NCBI RefSeq assembly: GCF_001864935.2
Contig: NZ_CP126267.1
Span: forward strand, 372,001 to 436,000
Reading direction: 5' to 3'
Length of the DNA stretch: 64,000 nt
From: Curtobacterium sp. MCBA15_012
GTDB taxonomy: Bacteria; Actinomycetota; Actinomycetes; Actinomycetales; Microbacteriaceae
In this document: one piece after another, positions 8,288 to 18,649 of the stretch
How the letters are laid out: every line of letters starts with the position of its first letter
How positions within the stretch are numbered: position 1 is the stretch's first letter
Notes under the pieces: generated by a model
Database searches by the model: none
Told to the model about the DNA's origin: nothing
Seen by the model: only the letters and a program-made list of their open reading frames with translations
Translations under genes and position numbers: made by a program

Positions 8288-8908
8288 ATGCCGATCATCG
8301 TCCGACCCGCCGCCGCGCACGAGCTCCCGGCAGTCGCCACCGTCCTGGCCGAGGCCTTCGCCGACGATCCGGTGCTGCACGCGTTCCGCCCCGCGCGCCC
8401 GGGCGAGGACCGCACCGCCGTGCTCACCGGACTGTTCGCAGCGCTGATCCGCTCGGTCCCGGAGCGCTGCCGCGCCGTCGACGTCGCGGTCGACACCACC
8501 TCAGGGGGTGTGGTGGGCGCGGCGTTCTGGGAAGCCCCGCGTCCGCACCCGGGCAGTGTGCTCGCCTTCCTCCGGCAGGCACCCGCGTTGCTCGGAGTCC
8601 TCGGTGTCGGGGGTGCCCTCCGTGCCCTCCGGCACCTGCGTCGGATGGACCGCGCCCGTCCGGACGCACCGCACTGGTACCTCGCCGAGATCGGGGTGTC
8701 CGCAGCGGCCCGCGGGCAGGGCGTCGGCGGCCTGCTGCTCGAGCACGCGCTCGACCGCGTCGACGGGCAGCGTCGGCACGCGTACCTGGAGTCGTCGACC
8801 CCGCTGAACCGTCGGCTCTACCGGCGGCACGGGTTCGGCGAGGGCGCGCCGATCACCGGTCTCGGCACCGCGGCCCCGGTGTCGATGTGGCGTCCGGCGG
8901 TGTCCTGA
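8288..8908 (+). CDS. GNAT-family N-acetyltransferase
   Basis: This 206-residue acetyl-CoA-dependent acetyltransferase carries the acetyl-CoA loop ARGQGVGGLLLEHALDR from about residue 140, preceded by the strand WYLAEIGVSAAARG. The domain ends with the usual LYRRHGFGEG segment. An unusually good ribosome-binding site (AAGGAGGAG) precedes the ATG. The neighbouring divergent TetR gene suggests inducible expression, perhaps detoxification of a small amine or drug. The acceptor substrate cannot be inferred. Confidence 0.9.
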   Translation: MPIIVRPAAAHELPAVATVLAEAFADDPVLHAFRPARPGEDRTAVLTGLFAALIRSVPERCRAVDVAVDTTSGGVVGAAFWEAPRPHPGSVLAFLRQAPALLGVLGVGGALRALRHLRRMDRARPDAPHWYLAEIGVSAAARGQGVGGLLLEHALDRVDGQRRHAYLESSTPLNRRLYRRHGFGEGAPITGLGTAAPVSMWRPAVS

Positions 8909-9052
8909 ACCGCGAGCGGCGACCCGGACCGGTAGGCGTACGCCCACCCTCGCGCCGCCGTTCCACCCGCCTTCTGGGGGTCGTCGGCGAGGCACCCGGA
9001 CCGGCCCCGCCTCCGAATCACCGGCAACCACAGCCGCTGATCAGGGGGCACC

Positions 9053-9685
9053 ATGCTCGCGACCCTCCCGGACCCCACCCGGACCACCCTGCCGTCCCGC
9101 ACGACGACCCTCGACGCGCCGCCCGCGACGCGCGTCCCGCCCTCGACACCGGCGACCACCGACGACGGGCGCCTCGTCGGTCGGGTCGCGGCCGGCGACG
9201 ACCGGGCCTTCGCCGAGCTCGTCCGACGGCACCACGGTCTGGTCCGCGCGGTCGCGGCGGGCATGCTCGACGGCTCGTGCGACGTGGACGACGTGGTGCA
9301 GGACACCTTCGTCGCGGCCTGGCTCCACCTCGCCGACGTCGTCGAGGGCGACGCGATCGCCGGGTGGCTCGTGACGACCGCCCGGCGACGGAGCGTCGAC
9401 CGGCTCCGCGCCGCCGCGCACCGCCGTCGGGGCGAGGCGCCGGAGGAGTCCGTCGCCCCCGTCGACCACCGCCCGGAGGCCGTGGTCGAGCGCGCCTCGC
9501 TGGTCGCCGCGGCCCGGCGGGCACTCGCCGCGATGCCGCCCCTGCAGCGGCGGTGCTGGGAGCTGCGGCACGTCGACGGGCTCTGCTACCGGGACGTCGC
9601 CGAGGTCGTCGGGCTCCCCGCGTCCACCGTGCGCGGGCTGATCGCGCGGGCGCGGCTCGACGCGGAGCGCAGCAGCTGGCGCTGA
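9053..9685 (+). CDS. ECF-like sigma-70 family RNA polymerase sigma factor
   Basis: This 210-residue sigma factor has an N-terminal extension of about 40 residues rich in Pro, Thr and Arg. Region 2 follows (FAELVRRHHGLVRAVAAGML...DDVVQDTFVAAW, about 45-115), then a linker and region 4 (MPPLQRRCWELRHVDGLCYRDVAEVVGL..., about 155-205). It directs RNA polymerase to a specialised regulon. No anti-sigma gene is next to it, which is unusual for the class. It is followed by a palindrome and the convergent zinc locus. Activation could rest on its own promoter or on a remote partner. Confidence 0.88.
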   Translation: MLATLPDPTRTTLPSRTTTLDAPPATRVPPSTPATTDDGRLVGRVAAGDDRAFAELVRRHHGLVRAVAAGMLDGSCDVDDVVQDTFVAAWLHLADVVEGDAIAGWLVTTARRRSVDRLRAAAHRRRGEAPEESVAPVDHRPEAVVERASLVAAARRALAAMPPLQRRCWELRHVDGLCYRDVAEVVGLPASTVRGLIARARLDAERSSWR

Positions 9686-9757
9686 CGCGACGTCGGCGCT
9701 GACGCGTCGGTGGCGCAGATCCGTCGCCGGCGCTGACGCGACGTGCGTGACCGGGTC

Positions 9758-9825
9758 GCGACCACACGACGGACGGGAGGCGCGGTGCGGGCCCGCACCG
9801 CGCCTCCCGTCCGTCCGGTGGTCGC
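9758..9825. terminator. palindromic 3'-end element, copy 2 (full-length type)
   Basis: A 42-bp perfect palindrome (9771-9791 against 9792-9812) carries the GGACGGGAGGCGCGGTGC arm. It is flanked by an outer GCGACCAC (9758-9765) / GTGGTCGC (9818-9825) pair, giving the most complete form of the element. It separates the convergent sigma-factor and aztD genes. No T-run is present. Confidence 0.75.
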
Positions 9826-9833
9826 GTCGGACG

Positions 9834-11012
9834 CTAGGCGACCGCGATCTCGTTGGGCACGCCGGGCAGGGTGTCGCTCGAGGCGACCACCTCGCCCGAG
9901 GTGAGGTCCACCGCGTGCACCCGCTTCGTGGCCGGGTCGGTGACGTAGGCGACGTCGCCGACCACCTTGAGTGCGGGGTGCGCGTCCTGCCACTCGGCCG
10001 GTCCCTCCCACGCGGCGATGACGTCGATCGTGTCGAGCGCCGCACCGGTCTCGGTGTCGAAGGCGTGCAGCGCGCCGTCCGAGCCGAGCACGACGGCCTC
10101 GTCGCTCGGACCACGGGCGAGGTCGCGGAACGTGAAGCCGACGCCCTCCGGCATGTCGACGACGCGGTACTCGCCCGACTCGGCGTCGATCATCGCGACC
10201 TGGTCGAGCAGGTAGCCCTCGCTGTCCGGGTCGTCGTTGTAGTCGCCGACCGCGACCGAGCTCGTTGCGGTCGTGAACAGGTTGCCGGTGCGGCCGTACG
10301 CGGTCGGGGCGTCGATCTTCGAGAACGCGCCGTCCCTGTACACGAGGGCCCCGTCGGTGCAGCCGAAGACGGCGACCTCGTCGCGCACGGCCCCCTCGCC
10401 GTGGACGCCCGGGCACTCCTCGGAGCGGGCGGTCTCGGTGCCGTCGGCGTCGAGCGCGCGGACGCCCGAGCGCGACTCCTCGGTGCCGATCGTGGTGAGG
10501 AGGGTCCCGTCCTCGAGCTGGATGGCGACGCCGTGGTGCGGGGCCTCGGACGTCGTGGTCTCGACGTCGGGCAGGGTGTCGCCGTCGAGTTCGTCGTGCT
10601 CGAAGACCGTCACGTCGCCGGAGCCGTCGGCGAAGAGCGCCGTCGTGTCGCCGTGCACGACCGCGTGGCCGCCGGTGTCCGCGGGGAAGACCGCGTCGGT
10701 GAGCGCGGGCTCCGCGGCGGTGTCGAGGACCCGGAAGCCGGCGGGCACCGTGACGAGCACGTGCCGACCGTCGCCCGCGGGGTTGACGCGGGTGAAGCCC
10801 TCGATCTGGTCGTCCGACACGACGCGGAGGTCGCGGTCCAGGGTGAGCAGGCCGCCGTCGTAGGTCAGGACGACACGGTCGCCGTCGGCGGACCGGTCCT
10901 GGCGGTCGGTGTCGGAGCCGGCGTCGGTGGAGCCGGCCGAGCAGCCGGTCAGGACGAGGGCGGCGGCGCCGAGCAGTGCTGCGGGCGCGAGTGCGGTGCG
11001 GAACGTGGTCAT
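9834..11012 (-). CDS. aztD: AztD-type zinc metallochaperone lipoprotein (copy 1)
   Basis: This 392-residue predicted lipoprotein has lipobox LTGC with Cys at about residue 24. An Asp/Ser-rich linker is followed by a beta-propeller-like series of strands with repeated VVGD, VFEHDELDG, HAFDTETGA and VHAVDLTSGEV segments. Such proteins next to aztABC are annotated as AztD, an extracytoplasmic zinc chaperone shown in Paracoccus to pass zinc to AztC. It is the last gene of aztB-aztD2-aztC-aztD1. A Fur/Zur-like box lies immediately before its start, so it may also have its own zinc-repressed promoter. It is paralogous to the gene at 11947-13191. Confidence 0.85.
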   Translation of the reverse strand: MTTFRTALAPAALLGAAALVLTGCSAGSTDAGSDTDRQDRSADGDRVVLTYDGGLLTLDRDLRVVSDDQIEGFTRVNPAGDGRHVLVTVPAGFRVLDTAAEPALTDAVFPADTGGHAVVHGDTTALFADGSGDVTVFEHDELDGDTLPDVETTTSEAPHHGVAIQLEDGTLLTTIGTEESRSGVRALDADGTETARSEECPGVHGEGAVRDEVAVFGCTDGALVYRDGAFSKIDAPTAYGRTGNLFTTATSSVAVGDYNDDPDSEGYLLDQVAMIDAESGEYRVVDMPEGVGFTFRDLARGPSDEAVVLGSDGALHAFDTETGAALDTIDVIAAWEGPAEWQDAHPALKVVGDVAYVTDPATKRVHAVDLTSGEVVASSDTLPGVPNEIAVA

Positions 11013-11050
11013 GCCTCTCACTGTACTGATTCTCATTCTCATTTGAAAAC
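11013..11050 (-). promoter_or_regulatory. Zur-like box and ribosome-binding site before aztD copy 1
   Basis: Read leftward, TTTTCAAATGAGAATGAG continues into AATCAG, giving the overlapping GAGAAT/GAATC pattern of Fur/Zur-family operators. It overlaps the end of aztC and covers the 26-bp gap to aztD1. A GAGAGG ribosome-binding site lies just before the ATG at 11012. The region is strikingly AT-rich for this genome. A second promoter under zinc control is inferred. Confidence 0.6.
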
Positions 11051-11946
11051 GGACAGGCCGGCGACGATCGACGCGGTGTTGGCCCGCATCATGCCGAGGT
11101 ACGTCGCGGCCGCACCGTCGGCGGTCAGGGACTCGGTGGCGAGGGAGCGGATCTCGACGTGGACGTCGACCTCGTCCGCGAGGACCTCGGCCAGGCGTGC
11201 GGGCTGCGAGAGGTCGGCGAAGATCGTCGGTACCCCGGCCTGCTCGATCGCGTCGGCGAGGTCGCGGAGGTCCGCCGCGCTCGGCGAGGCCAGGGTGGTG
11301 CCGCTCGGGATCACCGCGCCGACCACCCGGAAGCCGTACCGGTCGGCCAGGTAGCCGAACACGTGGTGGTTCGTCACGAGTGCCCGGCGCTCCTGCGGGA
11401 TCGTCGCGAAGGCCTCGGTCATCTCGTCGTCGAGGGCGGCGAGCTCGTCGAGGTACGCGTCCGTGCCGGTCGGCTCGATGCCCACCTCGCGCAGGTCGGT
11501 GTCGAGCGCGCGCACGACGTCGGCCATCCGGGTCGGGTCCGTCCAGATGTGCGGGTCCGGACCGCTCGCGTCCTCGGTCGTCCACTCCAGGGCCTCGACC
11601 GCGTCCCCGGCCGTGGTGACCGGGACCCCGTCCTGCTCTGCGGCCTCGACGTGGCGGGACACGCCCTCCTCGAGCCCCAGGCCGTTCTCGACCACGAGGT
11701 CGGCGGAGCGGAGCCGCGCGGCCTCCTGCGCCGAGACCTCGAAGGAGTGCGGATCGGCGCCGGCGGGCATGAGCACCATCACCTCGGCCGCGTCGCCGAC
11801 GACCTCGGTCACGACGTCGCCGAGGACGTTCGTCGTCACCGCGACGAGCGGGCGGTCGGAGCCGGGGGAGCTGCACCCCGCCGTGCCGCCCACGAGCCCG
11901 AGGGTGACCGCGACCGCGACCGCGACGAGCGCGCGGGACCGGCGCG

Positions 11947-11950
<4 letters not shown>
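11039..11950 (-). CDS. aztC: zinc ABC transporter substrate-binding lipoprotein AztC
   Basis: This 303-residue cluster A-I metal-binding protein has lipobox GTAGC with Cys at about residue 26. The three conserved His ligands fall in GADPHSFE (about H68), DPHIW (about H134) and TNHHVFGY (H195/H196); IFADLSQP supplies the C-lobe acidic residue. No long His-rich loop is present, as in AztC proteins that rely on AztD for loading. The GTG start overlaps the stop of aztD2 (GTGA). It delivers Zn(II) to AztB. Confidence 0.9.
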
Positions 11951-13191
<1,241 letters not shown>

Positions 13192-13243
13192 GGTGCCTCT
13201 CGTGGTCGTCTCTCGTGGTGGTGGTCGGGTGGGTGTGGTCGTG

Positions 13244-14095
13244 TCAGACGGGGACCGGCTCGGTGCTGCGTCGTCGTGGTGTGCGGCGCACCAGGGCTGC
13301 GGCGCCCTGCGACACGGCGACCCCGGCGACCGCGACGCCCGCGATGCTCGCGCCGGCCGCGGTGCCGAGGTGCCAGGACACGAGCAGGCCGACGGCCACC
13401 GCGGCCGTGCCGACGAGGGCGGCGAGGAGCATCGTCGAGCCGACGTGCCGGGTCCACGCCCGTGCCGCCGCGGCCGGGGCGAGGAGCAGCCCGACGACGA
13501 GCAGCGTCCCCACCGCCCGGTACGACGCGACGACCGCGAGCGTGACGAGGGCGATGAGCACGACCTCCGCCAGCCGTGGGCGGAGACCGAGCGTCGCCGC
13601 CTTGCGGGAGTCGAAGGCCGTGGCGGTGAAGGGCCGGTGGAAGACCGCGGCGACGACGAGCGCCACCGCGACCGCGACGGCCAGTCCGCCGAGGTCGGTG
13701 CGGGTGACCGCGAGCACGTCGCCGAACAGGATCGCCGTGACGTCGGTGGCGAAGGACCGTGACGACGAGACGACGATCACCCCGAGCGCGAGCATGCCGA
13801 CGAACAGCAGGCCGATCGAGGTGTCGTACGACAGGCGCGCCCGACGCCGGAGCGCCCCGACGCCGAGCACCATGACCCCCGCGCTGACCGCGGCACCGAG
13901 GACGGGCGGGAAGCCGGCGAGCGTGGCGACCGCGACGCCCGGCAGCATGCCGTGGGCGAGCGCCTCGCCGAGGAACGCCATCCCGCGCACGAGCACCCAG
14001 GTCCCGACGACCGCGCAGAGCACCGCGGCGAGGGCACCGCCGGCGAGGGCCCGCAGCATGAAGTCGACGGAGAACGGATCGGTCAGCCAGGTCAC
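13244..14095 (-). CDS. aztB: zinc ABC transporter permease AztB
   Basis: This approximately 283-residue ABC-3 family metal permease has eight or so hydrophobic segments. The conserved GMAFLGEALAHGMLPGVA motif lies near the N-terminus and LLVVGLLLAPAAAARAW near the C-terminal third. The GTG at 14095 (VTWLTDPFSVDF) is preferred. The frame stays open to 14143, but those codons run through the divergent operator region. It is first in aztB-aztD2-aztC-aztD1 and diverges from aztA. It transports Zn(II) with AztA supplying ATP hydrolysis. Confidence 0.88.
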   Translation of the reverse strand: MTWLTDPFSVDFMLRALAGGALAAVLCAVVGTWVLVRGMAFLGEALAHGMLPGVAVATLAGFPPVLGAAVSAGVMVLGVGALRRRARLSYDTSIGLLFVGMLALGVIVVSSSRSFATDVTAILFGDVLAVTRTDLGGLAVAVAVALVVAAVFHRPFTATAFDSRKAATLGLRPRLAEVVLIALVTLAVVASYRAVGTLLVVGLLLAPAAAARAWTRHVGSTMLLAALVGTAAVAVGLLVSWHLGTAAGASIAGVAVAGVAVSQGAAALVRRTPRRRSTEPVPV

Positions 14096-14110
14096 GGTCG
14101 ACGACGCTAC

Positions 14111-14136
14111 ATGAAAATGACTATCGATACTGATAG
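14111..14136. promoter_or_regulatory. Zur-like operator between aztB and aztA
   Basis: ATGAAAATGACTATCGATAC continues to TGATAG. Its core at 14117-14134 is an 18-bp imperfect dyad around TATCGATA, and TGAAAATGA resembles an actinobacterial Zur half-site. It is an AT-rich island only about 10-20 bp from both start codons, so both transcripts are nearly leaderless. Binding there would repress both directions when zinc is plentiful. This is an inference from motif and position. Confidence 0.6.
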
Positions 14137-14145
14137 GCTCCACAG

Positions 14146-14829
14146 GTGCCCAACGCCCCCGACACCCGAGCCGCCGCCCGTGCCGGCACGTCCGCCAGTA
14201 CCCGTGTCGCCGCCGGTGCCGACCGGGCCGTCGCGGTCCGCGGGCTCGTCGTCCGGCGCGGTGACCGGACCGTGCTCGACGCCCTCGACGCGACCTTCCC
14301 CGCCGGCGTCGTCACCGCGCTGACCGGCCCCAACGGCTCCGGCAAGTCGACCCTGCTCGACGCGCTCGCCGGAGTGGTGACGCCGTCCGCCGGGGCCGTG
14401 ACGGGCCTCCCGTCCTCCGGTGCGGCGTACGTGACGCAGGCCGTCCCGCCGACCGCCCTGCCGCTGACCGTCCGCGCGACCGTCGCGATGGGCCGCTGGC
14501 GCGCCCGCCCCTGGTGGCGGCCGTCGACCCGCGCCGATCGCGCCGTCGTCGACGAGCAGCTCGACCGGCTGCGGATCGCCGACCTGGTCGACCGTCCCCT
14601 CGACGAGCTGTCCGGCGGGCAGCGTCAGCGTACGTTCGTGGCCCTCGGTCTGGCGCAGCAGGCGTCCGTCCTGCTCGTCGACGAGCCGACCGCCGGGGTC
14701 GACGCGGCGTCGGCCGCACTCGTCGTGGCGGCGCTGGCCGACGAGGCCGCGCGGGGTGTCGTCGTCGTGCACGCGGCGCACGACCCGGTCGCCGTCGCGG
14801 CGGCGGACCGGGTCGTGACACTGGGCTGA
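14146..14829 (+). CDS. aztA: zinc ABC transporter ATP-binding protein AztA
   Basis: This 227-residue ATPase shows Walker A GPNGSGKST (residues 61-69), signature LSGGQRQR (about 155), Walker B LLVDEP (about 179) and an H-loop (VVVHAAHDP). The N-terminal 25 residues before the domain are Ala/Arg-rich. It is transcribed away from aztB, sharing the Zur-like operator. It powers AztB. Confidence 0.9.
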   Translation: MPNAPDTRAAARAGTSASTRVAAGADRAVAVRGLVVRRGDRTVLDALDATFPAGVVTALTGPNGSGKSTLLDALAGVVTPSAGAVTGLPSSGAAYVTQAVPPTALPLTVRATVAMGRWRARPWWRPSTRADRAVVDEQLDRLRIADLVDRPLDELSGGQRQRTFVALGLAQQASVLLVDEPTAGVDAASAALVVAALADEAARGVVVVHAAHDPVAVAAADRVVTLG

Positions 14830-14919
14830 CGTCAGGGCGCGGCAGGACCCCCGGCCCGGGCTGGACGGACTCGGCGACGCTGGCCCGTGGACATCGGTGT
14901 GCGCCGACGGACCGGATGC

Positions 14920-15699
14920 TCAGGCGTCGAGCGCGGCCCGCGCCGCCGCCACCACACCCGCGTCCGTCACGAAGTGCGCCGAGCCGTCGTCCCCGGTGCC
15001 CATCGGCACGCCGTCGTGTCCGCCGCCCGACGATCGCTTCGCCGACAGGTGCACGGCGGCGACACCCGCGGCCACGAGCACGGGGACGTCACCGGGCGTG
15101 ACACCGGCGCCCGCCATCACCTGGACCGGTCCGGCGGCCTCGACCATGCGGGCGATGGTCGCAGACCCGGCACGGGCACTCGCCGCGCCGCCCGAGGTCA
15201 GGACGCGCGTGAAGCCGAGGGCTGCGAGCGCCGCGGCGGCCGCGACCGGGTCCACCGCGTGGTCGACCGCGCGGTGCAGCGTGACCTCGGCGACGGCGCT
15301 CACCGACCGGGCGGCGTCGACGAAGCGGCGGAGCGTGTCCTCGTCGAGGGTGCGGTCGGGGCGGAGCGCACCGACGACGACACCGGCGGCGCCGGACCGC
15401 AGGACGGTGCGGACCTCGCGTTCCATGAGCGCGACCTCGTCGGGGTCGTGCACGAAGCCGCCAGGACGGCAGCGGACGAGCGCATGTGCGGGGATGCCGG
15501 TCTCGTGCACGGTCTCGACGAGCGCCTGCGACGGGGTGAGGCCGCCGAGCTCGAGCCCGGTGCACAGCTCGACACGGTCGGCCCCGGCGTCACGCGCGAC
15601 GAGCGCCCCGGCCGGAGCGGTGACGGCGATCTCGAGCGCCACCGGCCCTCCGGCGGGTCGGGCGTGCGTGGCCGGGGCGTCCGCGGGGGCAGTGGTCAC
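14920..15699 (-). CDS. cutC: CutC family protein (PF03932)
   Basis: This 259-residue protein has the TIM-barrel signature LEIAVTAPAGALVARDAGADR then VELCTGLELGGLTPS, CRPGGF, TLHRAVDHAVDP, LTSGGAASA and VQVMAGAGV. The family was named for copper homeostasis in E. coli, but that role is poorly supported in general. Here it sits behind an M81 peptidase and a ROK repressor and opposite an oligopeptide/sugar-type ABC transporter, so a catabolic role is more likely than copper handling. Its GTG start overlaps the M81 stop (GTGA). Confidence 0.9.
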   Translation of the reverse strand: MTTAPADAPATHARPAGGPVALEIAVTAPAGALVARDAGADRVELCTGLELGGLTPSQALVETVHETGIPAHALVRCRPGGFVHDPDEVALMEREVRTVLRSGAAGVVVGALRPDRTLDEDTLRRFVDAARSVSAVAEVTLHRAVDHAVDPVAAAAALAALGFTRVLTSGGAASARAGSATIARMVEAAGPVQVMAGAGVTPGDVPVLVAAGVAAVHLSAKRSSGGGHDGVPMGTGDDGSAHFVTDAGVVAAARAALDA

Positions 15700-17378
15700 G
15701 CGATGGCTCCGAGGGGTTCGTTCGACGGCGGGATGATCCGGGCGCGCAGGTCCGGCGCCTCGGGGAACTCCCGATCGTAGGGGAACATCGGTCGGACGAT
15801 CCGGTGGTGCCCGAGCCGTTCGAGGTCCTGGTCGACCCCGCCCGGCGTCAGCGCGAGCATCCAGTCGGCGGCCATCGCGAAGAGCTCCGGCTCGAGGTAC
15901 CCGATCTTCACGACCACGACGTCGGCCTCGCGCGGGGCCAGGTCGAGGTCGGTGAAGTCGTGCTCGTGGTGGTACGGCTTGCGGCGCTCCGTGAGGATCG
16001 CGAAGACGCTGCCGACCTGCAGCACGACCTCGGTCCCGGCGTCGCGGTCCCCGTGCTTGACCGCGTGCACGCGGCCGGTCATCGTGATCGGCCCCGCGTG
16101 CACGGCGTCCACTGCCGCCCCGGCCGTGACGGTGACGGTCGCGCCGACCCCCGCGGCGACGGCGGTCGCGACGGCTGCGGGCCCGGGCACGCTCGCGTAG
16201 AGGACGACCGGGCCGGCGGGGTCGGCGAACTCCGGGCGCTCCAGGACACGGGTCAACCCCCACGTCATGTCGCCCGAGCCGCCCGCGGTCGGGTTGTCGC
16301 CGGAGTCGGAGACGAAGTACGGCCGCGCGGCACCGGGGGCGAGCGCGGCGTCGAGGCACGCGTCGAACGACCCGGTCGGCGCGACGAACACGAAGTCCTC
16401 GCGGACGTCCCAGAACGCCTGCGCGAGCCGTTCGGCGCCCGCGGCCACCGCGGCCTCGTCCCACCCGGTGACGACCGTGACGGCGCGGTCGCGGGGCTGG
16501 TCGGCCCACGCGTAGCCGACCCAGATCGCGGCGTCGAGCACGCCCTCGGTCTGCTCGACGAGCGGCACCTGCGCGTACAGCGACGCCGCGGGCTCGATGC
16601 GCGTCGAGGTCTGCTCGCCGGGGAGCAGGACGGGGATCGGCACCCAGGCCTTCACGGGTCGCTGCGACCCGACGGGCCGGGTCGTGAGCACGTCGACCAG
16701 GTTGCGGACCGCGCGCTCCTTGGTCTCGAGGGCGTCCTCGTGGGGTGCCATCCGGTAGCAGGTGACCAGGTCGACGTGGTGCGCGAGCTCGGCCGTGACG
16801 TTGCCGTGCAGGTCCATGGACGCCGACACCACCACGTCCGGGCCGACCACCGCGCGGATCCGTCCGAGCAGGTCGGTCTCGGCGTCGTCGAGCCCCTCGA
16901 CGACCATCGCGCCGTGGATGTCGTACCAGAGCCCGTCGACGTGCTCGGCTGCCACGATCGCGCGCAGCCGCTCGACGATCTCGCCCGCCAGCGCCTCGTA
17001 CGCCTCACGCGCGACGACCCCACCGGGCAGCGCGTGCCCGATCAGCGCGCCACGGAACGCGGCGCGGTCGGCCAGGTCCGCCAGGAACGGGTACCGCGCG
17101 ACGACCTCGTCGCCGCGGTCCGGGTGGAACGCCGGCGCCAGGGTCCTGGTCGGCGTGAAGGTCGACGTCTCGATCGCCAGCCCGGCGATCGCGACCACCG
17201 GCCGACGCGTCGGCGCGCCGTCTGCCGACGCGGCCGATGCAGCCGACGCGGCCCCCGGCGACGCGGCCGATGCGGCCGATGCAGCCGGTGCGGCCCCCGC
17301 CGACGCAGCCGACGCGCCCTCCGCCGAGGTGGTGGTCGTCGCGTCGGGCGACGCGTTGCTCGTGGTCGTGTCAGACAC
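15696..17378 (-). CDS. M81 family metallopeptidase (MlrC-like)
   Basis: This 560-residue protein resembles microcystinase C, a zinc metallohydrolase that cuts linear peptides. The metal-binding signatures are WYDIHGAMV, SMDLHGN and CYRMAPHED, and the second MlrC domain has SDSGDNPTAGGSGD. The first 60 or so residues are an Ala/Ser-rich low-complexity stretch before RRPVVAIAGLAIETSTFTP, where homologues normally begin. The GTG at 17378 overlaps the ROK gene by 8 bp. It is probably co-transcribed with the repressor and cutC. It may degrade a peptide-containing compound imported by the divergent transporter; the substrate is unknown. Confidence 0.88.
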   Translation of the reverse strand: MSDTTTSNASPDATTTTSAEGASAASAGAAPAASAASAASPGAASAASAASADGAPTRRPVVAIAGLAIETSTFTPTRTLAPAFHPDRGDEVVARYPFLADLADRAAFRGALIGHALPGGVVAREAYEALAGEIVERLRAIVAAEHVDGLWYDIHGAMVVEGLDDAETDLLGRIRAVVGPDVVVSASMDLHGNVTAELAHHVDLVTCYRMAPHEDALETKERAVRNLVDVLTTRPVGSQRPVKAWVPIPVLLPGEQTSTRIEPAASLYAQVPLVEQTEGVLDAAIWVGYAWADQPRDRAVTVVTGWDEAAVAAGAERLAQAFWDVREDFVFVAPTGSFDACLDAALAPGAARPYFVSDSGDNPTAGGSGDMTWGLTRVLERPEFADPAGPVVLYASVPGPAAVATAVAAGVGATVTVTAGAAVDAVHAGPITMTGRVHAVKHGDRDAGTEVVLQVGSVFAILTERRKPYHHEHDFTDLDLAPREADVVVVKIGYLEPELFAMAADWMLALTPGGVDQDLERLGHHRIVRPMFPYDREFPEAPDLRARIIPPSNEPLGAIA

Positions 17379-18555
17379 GGACGCTCCTGTTCCTGGTGGT
17401 GGACTGGGGGATCGGGGCGGACAGCTCCTGCAGCGTCGCGGCCAGCCCGCGCTGCAGGGCGAACTGTCCGGCCCCGACGAGACCCGCGTCCGCGCCGAGC
17501 GAGACACGCTCGATGGCGAGGTGCTCGGTCATCAGCGGGTGGCAGCTCTCGTACAGCTGGCTCCGCACGGCCGCGACGAACGGGTCGAGCGTGGAGAGGA
17601 TGCCGCCCAGGTAGACGGCGTCCGGGTTGAAGAAGTTCACGTTCGCGGCGAGGACCTCGCCGAGGTAGCGCCCGGCCAGGCGGACCGCGCGGGTCGCCTC
17701 GGGATCGGCGTCCGATGCGAGCCGGACGACGTCGGCGGTGCTGGTCACGGGAGCACCGGCGGTGGACAGGATCCGCACGAGCGCCGCCCCGGACGCCACG
17801 GTCTCCAGGCAGCCGGTGTTGCCGCACGAGCACGGGGTGTCCCCGGCGGCGTCGATCCGCACGTGGGTGATGTCGCCCGCGGCCCCCGTCGACCCGCGGT
17901 ACAGCCGCCCGTCGATGACGATCCCGGCACCGATCGCCGACCCGGCCTTGACCGTGATCGCCTGCCGCCGGCTCGGGTCCTGCACGGTCTGCTCGCCCGC
18001 GGCCATGCAGTTGGCGTCGTTGTCCACCGCGGCCGGCACCCCGAAGCGCTCCTCGAGCCACGAGGCCACCGGGAAGCCGTTCCACCCGGGCATCCGGCTC
18101 GGCAGGTCGACGACCCCGGCCTCGACGTCCACCGGGCCGGGCAGGCTCAGCCCGACGCCGTGCAGGCCGGAGCGCCCACGGGTCTCGGCGAGGTCCTCGA
18201 GCAGCGCCGCCAGGCGCTGCAGTGCCGACACCGGGCCGTCGGAGAGCGCGAACGGGACGTCCGCGACCGACTCGAGCGCGCCTCCCGGCAGGACGACGCC
18301 GATGCGCGCGTGCCCGCCGCCGACGTCGGCGGCGACCGCGTACTCGTCGACGCCGCCGATCCGGAGCACCTTGCGGGGGCGCCCGCCCGTCGAGACGTCG
18401 GTGCCCTCCTCGGCCAGGATGCCGTGGCTGATGAGCTGCGCGACGACGTGCGAGACGGTCGACGGCGCGGCGCCGAGCAGCTGCGCGATCTCGGTCCGGC
18501 TGGACGCCTGGCCCGAGGCGACGAGTTCCAACACCCGTGAGCTGAGGTCGGCCAC
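17371..18555 (-). CDS. ROK-family transcriptional regulator
   Basis: This is a 394-residue repressor. An N-terminal winged helix (SSRTEIAQLLGAAPSTVSHV, about 20-45) precedes a ROK sugar-kinase-like domain with DVGGGHARIG, VDNDANCMAAGE and the zinc motif CSCGNTGCLE. The GTG at 18555 is chosen because GGAGAAAG lies about 5 bases upstream; a TTG at 18567 is the in-frame alternative. It likely senses a sugar or sugar phosphate and controls both this leftward operon and the divergent ABC operon through the inverted repeats at 18650-18685. Confidence 0.9.
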   Translation of the reverse strand: MADLSSRVLELVASGQASSRTEIAQLLGAAPSTVSHVVAQLISHGILAEEGTDVSTGGRPRKVLRIGGVDEYAVAADVGGGHARIGVVLPGGALESVADVPFALSDGPVSALQRLAALLEDLAETRGRSGLHGVGLSLPGPVDVEAGVVDLPSRMPGWNGFPVASWLEERFGVPAAVDNDANCMAAGEQTVQDPSRRQAITVKAGSAIGAGIVIDGRLYRGSTGAAGDITHVRIDAAGDTPCSCGNTGCLETVASGAALVRILSTAGAPVTSTADVVRLASDADPEATRAVRLAGRYLGEVLAANVNFFNPDAVYLGGILSTLDPFVAAVRSQLYESCHPLMTEHLAIERVSLGADAGLVGAGQFALQRGLAATLQELSAPIPQSTTRNRSVRV

Positions 18556-18649
18556 GACTTTCTCCAATCAGGCACGAAGCACGACCGATCCGGCCGCCTG
18601 CCAGGAACTCTAGGAGGATTCGCCGCGTTTTCGCTTTCGTCCGTTCGGC

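Noticed and set aside
14096..14143. longer AztB start at 14143
   Set aside because: The added residues would be encoded by the AT-rich Zur-like operator and do not resemble ABC-3 permease N-termini.
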